Assembly (NCBI GenBank): GCA_949752745.1
Contig: OX457028.1
Coordinates: 20,816,352-20,880,351, forward strand
Reading direction: 5' to 3'
Length of the DNA: 64,000 bases
DNA from: Protula sp. h YS-2021
Lineage: Eukaryota > Annelida > Polychaeta > Sabellida > Serpulidae
The translations under genes were made by a program, and so were the position numbers. The notes below the pieces were generated by a model. It did not search any database and was not told the origin of the DNA. It was given only the letters and a program-made list of their open reading frames with translations. This document shows positions 26,601-36,439 of this stretch, piece after piece (positions within the stretch are counted from its first letter, which is position 1; each line of letters begins with the position of its first letter).

Positions 26601-29600
26601 GCCGCTGGCTAGTGCATTCACTTGCAATTTCCTACGGATGAGACCACTGAAAACTTACAGCTGCTTAAAAAAACACAGCAGCCATATGGTCACCTTCCAT
26701 TGAAGCGAGGCTTCTTAACCGCTAAGAAACTGACGAGATGAAAAAAATGGTATTGCAGAGAGGCAACTTCCAAATTGTGCCCGTAAATTAAATTCCAATC
26801 CGAGGAATGGGCGTTTCTTATAAGGACTTCGTGTTTTCTGACTACGAAAGTAAATTATCGACTGCGATTGCAAACGCATGACCCTTCCCGATTGATGCGA
26901 CGAGGGGCGCAAGCGTCAACAGCGCCAATGCCGCGAAGCTGCAAATGTTGTTGATACTTCCCCACAGGGACTTTTCACACATTAATGGCAACCGAAGCTA
27001 CATATTTAGATGCCTGAACCTCCAAGCAGTCTCACATGTCGCCAGGATGTTTCACTGATGTATGCCCCTTTGTTAAAAAAAACCTTGCAAGTGGTGAACG
27101 TACAAGTTCGATTTTCACTCAGCAGCCGTATGTGAACGCTTTGGCTGCATACCACTCCGGCTGTGTCGCAAACAAACTTTAGAAATGATAACAGCTCTGT
27201 ACGAAACAACATCAGCTCAGTTCCATGTCGCGCACGGATGATTATCGCTAATCACTAGCTCGCATGCTAGTAGCTTGGCGCGTTCCTGGCCAGTTAACTT
27301 CCCCAGACTCCTTGATCATGGAAGTACGTTGTCCACTGTTCCACCAAGGTTTATCCCCTTCCGTGACGTCACTTCCGATGGTTACAGCATTCCCTGCGAC
27401 CAGCTCCAGCTTCCTTTGATTTCTCCACAACCGCTGGTTGTTTGGTCAACTATATTTCTGCTGCATTCGTACAATATAATATATAAACGCGCTGATAAAC
27501 AAGAAGCAACCAACCATGCCTCCCGCTTGATTCTCCAATAGAATTCAATTCGAAAATGTCGCGCTAATGTCGCCACGCCTGTCCCAGCTGACAACAAGCC
27601 TGTAATATAGCGTTACCTTCGCTGGTCCGATATTTGTGGTTCCCTTGAGTATTTGGGGGGAACCTTATCTGCACACGTGTCGCACGCAATTGCGATTTGC
27701 CCGAAACTGTTGAATCTGTGCCCTGGTCCCATCCGTTGTACAGCCTTGAATTAGACCCTAGCACAATCGCCATTTCAATTCTCCATGACACCGTTCACAC
27801 AAAACTTGGCCTTGTGAACGATCCTCTTTAATATCACAACTATATCTCTGCTGTGAATGGGGGAAAGCAAAACGACACAATTTTCCCGTTACTTCCGCCT
27901 TTCGCTTAAGCCGCAGTACTCGGATCGCAGTGGCGGGGAATAAACTGCGACCATTCGAAACCAAACCGGTTCCGATCCGACTGTCGAGACATCACACCTC
28001 GGTTAAGGTTGGTTATTTCCCCTCAGACAGAGAAATCAAACCTCAAGCTTGGTAAATTTCCCCTCAGACAGGGAAATCAAACCTCAAGCTTGGTAAATTT
28101 CCCCTCAGACAGAGAAATCAAACCTTGCGCCTCTCGGTTTCAATTACCAGTTCTTCTCGTCCGCCTCCGTGGATTCGTGCACACGAGTCATGAAAATGGC
28201 GTTCGGAAACGTCTCCATCAGCTTTTTAAAGCTGGTGCCCTCTGGATAGTCTTGGACCATTAAATGATGTCCAGCTGAAAAATAGCAAGCTCAGATATTC
28301 ATATCACGATTTTTATACAGGCATGGCGTGAAATTAATTTCTTTCAAGGCATCACATTTTTTGCCACCTACATTTTTTTCTCAGGTAGCAAGTTGAAAAG
28401 TAGTGGGCCAAATTTGAAAATGTTCTCACGCTCTCCTTATTATTTGTGTACATTTACTATCCTTAACGGGAGAGAAGGGAGCAAAAAAATAGTACAGCCT
28501 TAGGTGACTCAGGTTCTGAAATCGCGTATTTAGTAACTGTGTCTTCTTGCGACTGTCTGAGGTATGTCTTAGGAAATAAAATCAAAATTCCGAAATCACA
28601 CAAAAAACTGTTTCAACGGTACATGGATATACTTGTTAATAAAGACAGGTAGAGTTTGCAGCGGGTAATGTTTGGCAATGCCACAACCGCCGAATCCAAG
28701 GGCTCCTTGACGCAGGGAATTTTTTTGATTTACTCAAATCACCTAACAGTCAAGTTAGTTAACAACTGTCACATGTGAGAAACGGAAAACAACGAGTATC
28801 ACTCATGAACTGGCTTCTATAGGGTTAGTCTAAGAAAATGCACTCAATAACTCACCCAGAAAATCTCCGTTCCTAACAATATACTGTTTTTCCTGAACTT
28901 TTATGTCGAAAGTTACAGTTTTTTTTAAGGAAGTTTAATTGTGCCACACACACACAGAAATTTGACAGAAATATAACTGCAATATCGTGGGGACATCAAA
29001 TGATCTGTTTGTGTGGACCAGTTACTTCCCCCTATTGGAAATAACACGTTTCAGGCATTTTGTTGTCGCGGCTTGGGGCAGGCAATTATTTATATCTTGC
29101 ACCACACCTAGCCCTATATTTTAATTTTCTACAAAGGAAATTTAAATTTCTCTTTTCAAGACGTGTGCAGATGAACGAAATCAAGTCGCGTAACAAAAAA
29201 AAAACTTCTTGTTATACAAGTGGCCCAACTAACGAAAAGTGGCTCAAATTATTTCGTATGCCGCAAGCTCAGTTAAGCCATCGAAAGTCCTTAAACGAAG
29301 TCGTAAAAAATAAACTCCCTGGAAGCGTAGTTTACGGTTTCATGCTGATAACTTTGAATTCATGAAGGCCTAGAAATCTCACATTCAACATCATCTTCAA
29401 CAATACCGGTGTGCATAAATACAGAGTGTTTATTATTCCCGTGAACGATCTGTCCCATTTGCGTACAACCCCCACCCCACTTCCCACCGTCCACAGGTTT
29501 GGATATTTTCGCATGTTTTACGCTCCCTATCACTACCACCACCACACGCGCAACTTTTTCACAAAGAAGTATAAAACTTCCTGAATCAAATACCTTTAAA

Positions 29601-32600
29601 TTCGGCACAAGCTCCGCTTCTTGCAAGATCTATCAGCCACTTAGCTAAAAAGCAAAAAAAAAAAAAATACACGACTAAGTACTTTTAGTTCACAAATGAC
29701 ATTCTTAATGATGTGATTTTCAGTAACACAAACACAAACTGACGTCACATAATGCCGGTGTCTTTGAATAGCAAGTAGATGTTGCCCTCTAATCGCGTGC
29801 ACAGCTTCGCTAGCAAAGACTTCCACGAAGGTCACAGAGATATAGGCAGCGTGACGCCGACGAATGCTTTATGACGAAACGCTCTCTGCAGAAGTTTCCC
29901 TAACAGAAGTTGTTATCGAACTCATAGACGACTACATAATACTGTAAAACAATCAAGAGGGAAAAGTTTATTTCCCGCTCTACTTCGGCTTTCTTTGGGA
30001 AGATTTTTAGTTTGTTTTTTTTTTTTTTTTTTTTTTGGGGGGGGGGGGTTGGTGTTCTTTGTATGCAATGCAATATGAAGCACCCAGCCCCACCATCTGG
30101 CATTATAACACAACACTGGTCACTTGTCAAGTCGCCACAGAACTAACAGTAAGGTATCACATATAAATAAATACAATATCAGGCAAACTGTCAAAGTTTG
30201 GAGCCACAAAACCAGGCACTTTATAAAAATGGCTGAAAAATGTCAGGCAGGCCACTTTATAAAATGGCTGTCTAAACCAGGTCGTTTGTAAGTTTTGTCA
30301 GTTTGCGTGTAAAATATATATTCCAATGCTTGATGTACGAACAGTCGGATGGACAAACATACCACTCCACGAGTGTAGTTCATGTGGCCAGTGGAATATC
30401 AAGGGCAGTGACACAAGTGGAAATAATAAAGGCGGAATCTTCGCATCATTGAAGCGATACTGCATAAAGCACCAGTACCTTTGAAATCCCAGGATTTCCT
30501 GAATGAATCGTAGACCGCCAAGAGAAAAATACACTAAGTAATTAAGATGTGTCAACAAATTAAATAAACTATAAATATCTCAATGTAAGAGCTTACCAGG
30601 GGCGTCTTTGTCATAGTGAACCTTGACACTGTCACCAAAGGCATTTGCTAGACTCTTCCTGGCTGCGACACACAGCTCAGTGTGGCAGAAATCCAGCACG
30701 GCGCATCTACAACAACGACATAGCATATCGACCTCATTCTCGATTGGTGAAAGCAAGGGGCAGGGGGGAACTAGAAGGGACCCTATACTTGACAACTGGA
30801 ATGGGGATTCATAACTGAGCTGAAACATACAAACATTAGGACGTTTTGAACGTTTAACAGCTATTTATTCGTTTTACAATGGAAGATATAGCAAAACATA
30901 CCCCTTTCCAAACTGATTTAGCTTGTAGAGAAACTGCACCGATTTCTTGGCAGTTTCGACCATGACATCACTCAGGAGCTTGTATTTCTTTATGTCACTA
31001 ATGTATAGAGCACAGCTCTTTTTACCCTTGAAATAACCTACAAACATGAAAATTCATGCATAAATTAAAACTGAGAGGAAAAACAATTATTTTATTTAGT
31101 AAAGCTCATTCAAATCCTGAGCAATGTCAGTATCCAAAATTTTAACAATTTCAAACCACACTTGATCGTTCGTCCGCCAACAAGAACACGTTTAATTTGC
31201 AGTTTATTACACTGTTTCCAATACGGGAAATGCTCATCGGGAATACAGAGTGACTTACCGTCTATAATCCATGCGTGCAGGCGAGGCAAATTCACAAAAC
31301 CTTCTTCTGTAAATTAAAAGGGTAAGAAGCGTCTTTTGCAAAAGTACGAAGCGATAGGTTACAAAACGGCAAAAGTACGAAATGTACAGTTTCCAATTAT
31401 CGTATCATAATTACTTGATTATCTGTGTATTTCACTAAGAATAACCGAGATAGAATACCCATCGGGATGTAAGGGAAGAGCTCAAAGCCTGAGCCAAGAC
31501 AAGGCTTTCACCCACCGTAATTATCGTCGTCTTCCTCCTCCTCCTCTTCCTCCGCGTCGTCCTGCTTATTGTCGCTCTTCGCCTCAGCCGTCTCGCTCTC
31601 CTTCTCCACCTCCTCCAGCAGGGCCATGTTGATGGCGAACTCGTCATCCACCTCGCCCACAGTGTCGATCTGCACGGCGCTGTGATCTGAAGACGCATGC
31701 AGGAAAATCTTACTTCAAACACTCCTGTTTATGGTGTCCGTTTCTATTTATATGCAGCGCTCGAAATTCAAAGCGTTAAACTTTCAGCGTTGTGGGAATT
31801 TCCTGTCGTATGCAAAACTTTATTATCTGGGAACGCATTTTGGAAAAAAAAATTAAAAAATACAGGCGTTAACGCCTGTAATTTGTCCAGGTAATAATTA
31901 ATGCATTAACGCCATGAACTTCGAGGGCTCATGGATTTCACGCAGCAATGAGAACACAGCAGAAGCGATGCAGTTCTCAAACCTGCTAGGCATTTTTATG
32001 TTGAATTAATGATGTGCTGCTTCATCAATAATGGTACTGGATAAACAAAGGAACAAAATGGCTTCTCCTGTTACGCTGTATTTTACTATAAATGGGAAAG
32101 ATCGAGCAAGAAAAGATTGAAACAAGCGAAAAATATTCCAACAGCTCTACGTCCATGTAACTGAATGGTTAGGACAAAAAACCAGGACGAACCGGAGAAA
32201 TGAATTCCACGCCTACTCACCCATCTCCTCTGCGGCCGCCTCCCCTTCTTTATTCTCGTTCTCACCTGAGAAATATACATAATTAAAACCTGCACCTCCT
32301 TCAGTTTCTCTTTGTTCTTTTCCATTTTGAAACATTGTAGATAAAACTTGCCTTTGTTATTATTCAAGTCAAAGATTCTTTCTTTCCAAATACATTTTGA
32401 AAAAAAAAATAGAAAAAACTAGATTCTTTCAGCACATGTATAGACAATTTTACACAATGAACACTGCTCAGTAAATCCACCAGCCTGTTTTTCAAACCTT
32501 TCTGCCTGTGATAATTAGTGATGTGACGGTTTACCGTTTGGGACGGTTAACCGTGAAGGAGGCGGTTCGGTTAAACCGAGGCGTGCTCTGTGGAAAACCG

Positions 32601-34327
32601 CGGTTCATTATCGGTTTTTAATTAACAATATTTTTGTTTTTCTCAGGATCATTTTTAACTGCTATGAATGTTTCAGCTCACTATTTTAGCGCAGCATTAT
32701 TTTACACTTCCAGATGAGTTCCTTTTTTAGTTAAGCAACGTGTTTACTTATCACGTTCAAGAATAGAAACAGAAAATTAATTTGGATATCTTTAATTTAT
32801 ATATATTTGCATAGTCTGAAAAAAACGAAACCGAACCGAACCGGACCCATCAGTGACGGATCACATCACTAGGGATAGTTACCCTCTTTTTTCCTCTCCT
32901 CGGCTTTCGCATTCGGCTTGGGTTCATCCTTCGTCTTAACCAAGCCGCTCTGTTGTTCATCTGTCTCCATGGCAACCTCCTTCACGTCACATTCCAATAC
33001 TTTTTGCTTGACAGCGGACACGTTAGTAGCGGCCTGCTCAATATTCACTTTCGTTTTCTCCGTGTCGTCCTCGACCTTTACTTCTGCTTTCACTTGAACC
33101 AACAAATTCACAAAAATCACGTCAAAAAATTGTTTATTTAACTCCACTGACTACATTTTAAAACTGAGGGACTGTATTTCAAACTACACATGATATACTC
33201 TAAATAAAATACTTAATTAGAAGTGTTCCTTAAAAAAGAGCAAAATCAGAAAAATCAAGCAAATATGAGACCGCGTGTGGTTATGCTATGCCGCCATTTT
33301 GGTGGAGTTTTTATAATTTTTTTTTCTTTTGTGCGGCCAGTAATTCACTGAAATATCTCACCGGTATCGTTTACTTCAGTACTTTGCATCGTCATCTCTT
33401 CCATTTTATCCTCACTTGCTCCACTATCCACTTCTCTACTATCCGGAGCTACTTCAGACCCGGCCTTCTCTTCGATTTCCTCTGCATCCATTTTCACACA
33501 GATCTCTTTGGGTTCAGGTTCTTCGGGTGGAATGTTCTGGAAATCAGCACCAGCTTCGTCACAATTCTTTGCCTGAGCATCACTGTCTTTATTCGCCTCC
33601 TCTGGGACGCTACGATCATCTTCGTTTATTTCCGACCCAACATTCACAATTTCTTTGGTTTCTTCCTGTGTCTCTGGTTCAGTTTTTTCCTCAGACTTGC
33701 TCTCCTCCTCGACATCCGTTGTCTCGAGTCCAGCGTCTCCCTCTCCCATGGCAATTTCTGCCGTTCCTGATTCAGGTATGCCCTCTCCTCTGGCAACTTC
33801 TGTAGTTCCTGAGTCATCGTTGCCCTCTACCACAGTAATTTCTGTCTTTTCTGGTTCCTCCTTTGTTTCCATGGTAATTTCCTGCGTTGCTGGTTCAGCC
33901 TGGTCTCCCTCTGGTATTTCTATAAATTCCACGTCTTGAGCAGCCTCACCAGGTGCATTTTCTGCAGCATCGCCATTTACTTCTGATTTGGCTTTTAATT
34001 CAAGCTCTACGAAAACACAAAAAAAAAATTCAAATAAAAAAGCATTCCAAAAATGCGACGATACATTGAAATATTTTAAATCCATCAATCAAAATCAAGT
34101 TTTCAATACTGAACATCTTAAGCTAATATCAGTTAAACTGGTCTCTGGAATTTGTCCAAATTTTGTTTCTTTTTTCAATCCGAAGATCATACAGTAACAA
34201 TACCTTTCCGTTCGTCGTCATCTTGAAGTACTTTGATCATTTCATGCTTCTTAGATAACCTGGCAAATCCCCTCCTACTTAATTCTGCCCGCAATGTTGC
34301 AACTGTCCATTTTGTATAGTCATTCAT
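13196..34327 (-). CDS. SAP / acidic / two-RRM / CCHC / RD-rich RNA-binding protein
   Basis: I read twenty-two coding exons, 5' to 3': 34327-34204, 34006-33362, 33092-32883, 32265-32221, 31686-31516, 31306-31259, 31037-30902, 30706-30597, 28274-28148, 25513-25317, 23528-23362, 22656-22565, 22235-22155, 21466-21401, 20576-20452, 19558-19451, 18754-18693, 16375-16279, 15255-14905, 14622-14493, 14213-14064 and 13295-13196. They sum to 3,342 nt, exactly 1,113 codons plus TAA. Domains: SAP 5-40, acidic 42-400, RRM-like 1 420-495, RRM-like 2 497-590, Lys-rich 660-740, CCHC 740-760 and 782-800, coiled coil 820-865, RD/RE-rich 871-990, Tyr/Gln-rich end. SAP plus RRM plus CCHC suggests a nuclear scaffold or splicing-type factor; the function is inferred. 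The least certain boundary is the donor at 20,451 (GC donor). It is a paralogue of the plus-strand gene. No family name is recognised. Confidence 0.85.
13680..13865. repeat. CRE-palindrome repeat in intron, inverted relative at 6.6-7.0 kb
   Basis: Two degenerate units hold TGTCATATGACGTCA and TGTCCTATGACGTCA. The stretch at 13,785-13,820 reversed matches 6,665-6,705 closely (GCGTCATCAC, GTGACTGCA, AACGAAACATCG). Confidence 0.65.
14905..15255 (-). CDS. RD/RE-rich exon
   Basis: Encodes about 117 residues dominated by alternating Arg with Asp or Glu (RRDDRRPRDDRHDRYDD and similar), as in RD/RE/SR-type RNA-processing proteins such as NELF-E or U1-70K. It is probably disordered and a phosphorylation or condensate-type region. 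A 170-codon minus-strand open frame and a 127-codon plus-strand one in the same place are shadows of this low-complexity sequence. Confidence 0.82.
15690..16290 (-). repeat. 73-bp minisatellite built on a splice donor
   Basis: There are five nearly identical 73-bp units from about 15,764 to 16,128, with more diverged units on either side; the last reaches the exon end at 16,279. On the minus strand each unit carries CGCCGCG, a short spacer and CCGGTACGTCACT. This matches the exon end and donor CGCCGCGGCCAATGCTG / GTACGTCACT. It is therefore a tandem duplication of the 5' splice site region. Confidence 0.85.
16279..16375 (-). CDS. Coiled-coil exon
   Basis: Encodes IVMQQEMLERYEQMFEDRK and then RAAMMAEYAAANA, a strongly helical Met/Glu/Arg-rich segment. 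The donor is GTACGT (phase 1). The intron begins at once with a 73-bp minisatellite in which the exon end and donor are repeated. Confidence 0.82.
16440..18250. repeat. Degenerate satellite (about 200-bp units)
   Basis: Many imperfect units carry recurring phrases: GCCAATATTT, TTTTTGGCGAATCACC, GCCAGGTAGGTA, AAAATTTCAAGACAGTAAG and CGTTAGTTAAGATT. Unit length varies around 200 bp. An inverted relative occupies 63,180-64,000. There is no coding potential. Confidence 0.75.
18693..18754 (-). CDS. Small coiled-coil exon
   Basis: Encodes GSFAMAPVLALEEQISMRQQQ-type sequence, the start of a Gln/Met-rich helix that continues in the next exon (16375-16279). It enters in phase 1 and leaves in phase 0, matching the donor at 19,450 and the acceptor at 16,376. 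Confidence 0.78.
18918..19468 (-). repeat. 34-bp minisatellite carrying a splice donor in each unit
   Basis: About 16 copies of a 34-bp unit; on the plus strand they read CTCACCTCCTGCTCCGACA plus a CCTACGCCCACACG-type part. On the minus strand each unit contains GGAGCAGGAG followed by GTGAGCGTG, the same sequence as the donor of the zinc knuckle 2 exon (19,451). One unit has an extra C near 19,323. Two plus-strand open frames (241 and 189 codons) are products of the repeat and not genes. Confidence 0.9.
19451..19558 (-). CDS. Zinc knuckle exon 2
   Basis: Encodes EKSICYNCGKEGHFARECPS, a complete CX2CX4HX4C knuckle, followed by a Gly-rich end (GGRGGPKDVGAGG). The acceptor is TTTCAG at 19,559 (phase 1); a second AG at 19,552 would give phase 2. 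The donor GTGAGC at 19,450 is the first member of a long tandem array of the same donor (see the 34-bp minisatellite). Confidence 0.83.
19700..19791 (-). pseudogene. Decayed zinc knuckle exon
   Basis: The minus strand reads SACFNSGKRGHFTRECP after a CCAG acceptor at 19,792-19,795. The second zinc-binding Cys is Ser, so it cannot be a normal knuckle, and no clean donor was found. It lies between the two intact knuckle exons and resembles both in DNA, so it looks like a third tandem exon copy that has decayed. It might still be spliced in some transcripts. Confidence 0.65.
20190..20420 (-). repeat. 26-bp minisatellite after zinc knuckle exon 1
   Basis: About eight diverged units of roughly 26 bp (plus strand GTCCATGACTAACAGACTT and relatives). 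It begins about 30 bases downstream of the exon end at 20,452 in the direction of transcription. Confidence 0.8.
20452..20576 (-). CDS. Zinc knuckle exon 1
   Basis: Encodes SICYHCGKGGHFARECP, a complete CX2CX4HX4C zinc knuckle, then a Gly/Asn-rich stretch. The acceptor that keeps the frame is ATATGAG at 20,577-20,583; a stronger-looking TTGTAG lies seven bases upstream but is out of phase. The end is uncertain. A GCAAGT donor at 20,451 gives phase 1 and joins the next knuckle in frame; a GTGGAC donor four bases on (exon end 20,448) also works if the alternative acceptor at 19,551 is used. Confidence 0.75.
21401..23528 (-). CDS. Helical and Lys-rich linker (four exons)
   Basis: Exons 23528-23362 (helix with the DDDRL motif shared with the paralogue, then a basic stretch KARRRARPED), 22656-22565, 22235-22155 and 21466-21401. 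The last three encode Lys/Pro/Gln/Asn-rich, probably disordered sequence (KKPEPKKGPVVKD; DKKPGNASSSPRQ). Phases agree throughout (1, 0, 2, 2, 2). Confidence 0.78.
24049..24074. repeat. Perfect 26-bp palindrome
   Basis: AAAGAGGTTATTA is followed directly by its reverse complement, with no loop. It lies in the intron between exons 25,317 and 23,528. Confidence 0.9.
25317..28274 (-). CDS. RRM-like domain 2 (two exons)
   Basis: Exons 28274-28148 (AGHHLMVQDYPEGTSF onward) and 25513-25317 (KTYILVEFCSSREVN, then VNGTKFKV). They form a second RRM-like fold with strand 1 HLMVQDY and strand 3 YILVEF. The PEGT turn after strand 1 is shared with the plus-strand gene (NVPEGT). The 2.6-kb intron between them holds a 41-bp minisatellite right after the donor and a CACGTGGTCATCA-type minisatellite at 26.2-26.5 kb. 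Confidence 0.75.
26226..26482. repeat. GTGGTCATCA-type minisatellite
   Basis: A mixed array of 12-bp and 33-bp units (GTGGTCATCACGTG, GTACCAATCATGTGGTTATC). Many CACGTG or CATGTG E-box-like cores recur. It gives overlapping plus-strand open frames of 107 codons in all three frames, the mark of a repeat and not of a gene. Confidence 0.85.
28010..28132 (-). repeat. 41-bp minisatellite after an RRM exon
   Basis: About three units with TTTCCCCTCAGACAG and GAAATCAAACCTCAAGCTTG. Near-identical copies start about 15-25 bases downstream of the donor at 28,147 in the direction of transcription. Confidence 0.85.
28860..30596 (-). other. Intron (28,275-30,596), nothing coding seen
   Basis: This is the long intron between RRM-like 1 and RRM-like 2. 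It holds T and G runs at 30,016-30,048 and a short duplicated CACTTTATAAAA...ATGGCTG phrase at 30,218-30,270. No exon with conserved phase or protein similarity was found. Confidence 0.55.
30597..31037 (-). CDS. RRM-like domain 1 (two exons)
   Basis: Exons 31037-30902 and 30706-30597. The first gives GYFKGKKSCALYISDI and an amphipathic helix; the second gives GCAVLDF, a helix and VKVHYDKD. The beta-alpha-beta-beta-alpha-beta order and the hydrophobic RNP2-like (ALYISDI) and RNP1-like (CAVLDF) strands fit an RRM fold, but the aromatic RNA-contact residues are weak. The intron phases (1 in, 2 between, 1 out) and the GY.K start are the same in the plus-strand paralogue at 1,525-2,271. Confidence 0.75.
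31259..32265 (-). CDS. Three small acidic exons before RRM 1
   Basis: The exons are 32265-32221 (GENENKEGEAAAEEM), 31686-31516 (acidic, ending in a DDAEEEEEEEDDDNY stretch) and 31306-31259 (EEGFVNLPRLHAWIID). All begin and end in phase 1, so skipping any of them would keep the frame. The last one leads directly into the first RRM-like domain. Confidence 0.82.
32518..32869. mobile_element. Small MITE with TA target duplication
   Basis: Terminal inverted repeats GTGATGTGA (32,518) and TCACATCAC (32,861-32,869) are flanked by TA on both sides (32,516-32,517 and 32,870-32,871). The body is 352 bp, with inverted sub-repeats of ACCGAACCG / CGGTTCGGT type and no coding potential. TA duplication suggests a Tc1/mariner-type mobiliser; the TIR sequence also recalls some hAT MITEs. 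Confidence 0.75.
32883..33092 (-). CDS. Lys/Glu-rich exon with alternative acceptors
   Basis: This exon encodes a charged, probably disordered segment (VEDDTEKTKVNIEQ and AEERKKEG). Two in-phase acceptors 9 bases apart are possible (exon start 33,092 or 33,083), which would add or drop three residues. The donor GTAACT lies 12 bases from the edge of a small transposon (32,518-32,869). Confidence 0.78.
33362..34006 (-). CDS. Long acidic exon
   Basis: This is the longest exon, 645 nt with phase 1 at both ends. It encodes about 215 residues rich in Glu, Asp, Thr, Ala and Ser with very few hydrophobic residues, so it is probably disordered. Short imperfect peptide repeats are visible (GTTEVARGEG, GTAEIAMGEG, GLETTDVEEE), showing internal duplication. 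The acceptor follows a T-rich tract ending GTAG and the donor is GTGAGA. Overlapping plus-strand open frames of 94-160 codons are antisense shadows caused by this composition. Confidence 0.85.
34204..34327 (-). CDS. First coding exon: SAP domain
   Basis: The ATG at 34,327 opens MNDYTKWTVATLRAEL, followed by SRRGFARLSKKHEMIKVLQ. This fits the SAP helix-turn-helix pattern (V..L..EL..RG......K.E.I..L), used for binding scaffold-attachment DNA or for chromatin tethering. The start is chosen because the SAP motif begins five residues later and no upstream in-frame exon is needed. The exon ends in phase 1 before GTATTG. No TATA box or other clear promoter element was seen in the 270 bases upstream. 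Confidence 0.85.
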
Positions 34328-36430
34328 CTTGAATGCTCACACCGCTCCTCTGTCTTATGTGTAAAGTAAAAAAAAATCAACTTCAAGGAAAGTAGCTTCA
34401 ATAAATTAAACACTTTAAGTGAAGGAGGCGTTTTCAAAAAAAAAAAAATTAAAATATTGTAATAAAATAAATGATTCTATACCTAAACGCCTTGAATTAT
34501 ATTACTAATTCAATTTTTAATACTAGATTTAGAAGTACCGCTTTAAAAAATATATATTAATGGACAATACCAATCAAACATCTCAAATACTTGCACTGAC
34601 AATTATTTTTGAATCAGTACTTATATTTGATAACTAGAGCCTCAGGGAGACACGACCCCCCGCGGATGACCAATAAAATCGGTGCCAAAGTCGGTTCGCA
34701 AAGTGCCATTCTACTGACAAGTTGATCTCGTTTTTCACAATTATAACAAATATAACGTAGGACACCTGCAGTTTATGCTCTTTCCTTGTATGACATTTTT
34801 CAGCAATTAAAAAAAAAATTATTCTTTATGTCACCATTTCATGAATCCCCAAAAAAAGAGAAAAACACGACGGTTGCATACATTCCACCTGTGTAAAATT
34901 TCAAAACAATCTGACCTACAGTTTTGGAGATATAACCAGAACACGACGTTTCACTACAAAATCACATGAGCACAAAGTTTTACCAAACTTCAAAATGCTC
35001 TCATTTCGAGATCTTTTCACGATTCCAAACAAAAATACGACATTGCACATCTTCTATATATGCTCTATCCAGATGTGAAATTTCAAAACAGTCCGAAAAA
35101 TAAGCACGATGTTCTATTGTGCGGACAAAATAGTTTTGACTGCTAATTTTTACAAAATTTCAAAATACTGTCATTTTTCGAAGATAAAGGTCAAAGATCA
35201 CGTGACCTCGTGTACCGTTAACGATAGGAAGACCTGCCTCGAAAACGGTTAAAGATAGCGCGATTTTGAGCTCATTTTTCGACCCTTGGGCCTAAACAAC
35301 GTTACATAAGAGGCACTTCGGTGACCTTGATCTTCTCGGTCACACTCACGGCCAAAAATCGGGATTTGACTATTATATCGAAAACGATTAGAGACAGAGC
35401 GATTTTGAGCATTGTACGTTGGCTTACAAAAAAATTTCAAAATGGCGCCATTTGGGTATATTTATGGCGAACCTCAAAAAAAGTAATTTTCAGGAGAGAC
35501 TACCTGGGAAATTTTATGCACAATTCGAAGGCAATTTGATCAAAATTGTGGCAGAATAAGAATTTGGAAAACTGTCTCCCAAAAAATTAAACTATGTCCC
35601 TCATTTCGTGGACCGCCAAAAAAGTGAGTTTACAACACATGCTAAGGGTATTTTTGAAAACAAAAACTAGGAAAACTAGGAATTTCATTTAAAAAAAAAA
35701 ACTAGGAAAACACAGCAAGCCGAAAAAAACTGGGAAAACTAGGAAAAATGAATCACGTTTGAAAGCCGGACAACTTAGTGCGGAAGCACCTTCAGAAATA
35801 AATGATATGCTCTCTATTAAAAATTGTGCCTGTTCACAAACTGGGCACATCGCAGAAACTTTCAGTACATGTTTGTATAGTTGGGACTGGTATACAGAAT
35901 TCGAGCCTCAGAATAAATACAGGCGACTCCTGTTAATATGACAATGGACCACAATGTAGCTCTTACAGACAGACATATGTTAATGTGTATATAGTAGTCT
36001 ATAATTCATATGTACGGTTTGTACTGCAGACACTGAGAAAACAATAAATTTTAAATTTTTGGATGCGGGTTCCAAGCATAGAAAAAAATGCTCCGAGCAC
36101 CATTCGTCCTATTTTGATGTCTGAAATGCCTTCCGAACCATTTGGATGGAGGTGTTGTTTTCTTTGCAAATTTGTTGTGATCAGTTGTAAAGAAATGATA
36201 AGGAAAAAACACCATTAATCGAATTTTCTTTCAGCATACGAACTTTTAATTTAACAAGTAAGTACTTGTGAAACACAAGCAGGCCCCAACCGCCCCCCCC
36301 CCCCCAAATTCATAGGGGTATAAAGCGGTGACGGACAGACGGACGCCAGGACGGACACCCCAAACCTATAGGCCCCAATCCGAAGGTTTGGGGCCTAATA
36401 AGCCATCCTCAGCTCCCTTACTCGCAGTCT
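34328..36430. repeat. Upstream region of the minus-strand gene and degenerate repeats
   Basis: From 34,328 to about 34,600 lies the putative promoter region, with no motif I can defend. From about 34,750 to 35,640 there are degenerate tandem units with AAATTTCAAAACA and CATTTC phrases. At 35,230-35,430 there is an inverted relative of the 138-bp repeat found at 43.9-44.6 kb. At 35,660-35,750 several ACTAGGAAAA copies occur. At about 36,370-36,400 a hairpin has 10-bp arms TAGGCCCCAA / TTGGGGCCTA, next to ACGGACGGACG-like sequence. Confidence 0.6.
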
Positions 36431-36439
36431 CAGTGAACC

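Noticed and set aside
33288..33939. Plus-strand open frames (up to 160 codons) with a hydrophobic, membrane-like look
   Set aside because: They are antisense to the acidic exon 33,362-34,006; the reverse of Glu-rich codons reads as Phe/Leu/Ser-rich sequence.
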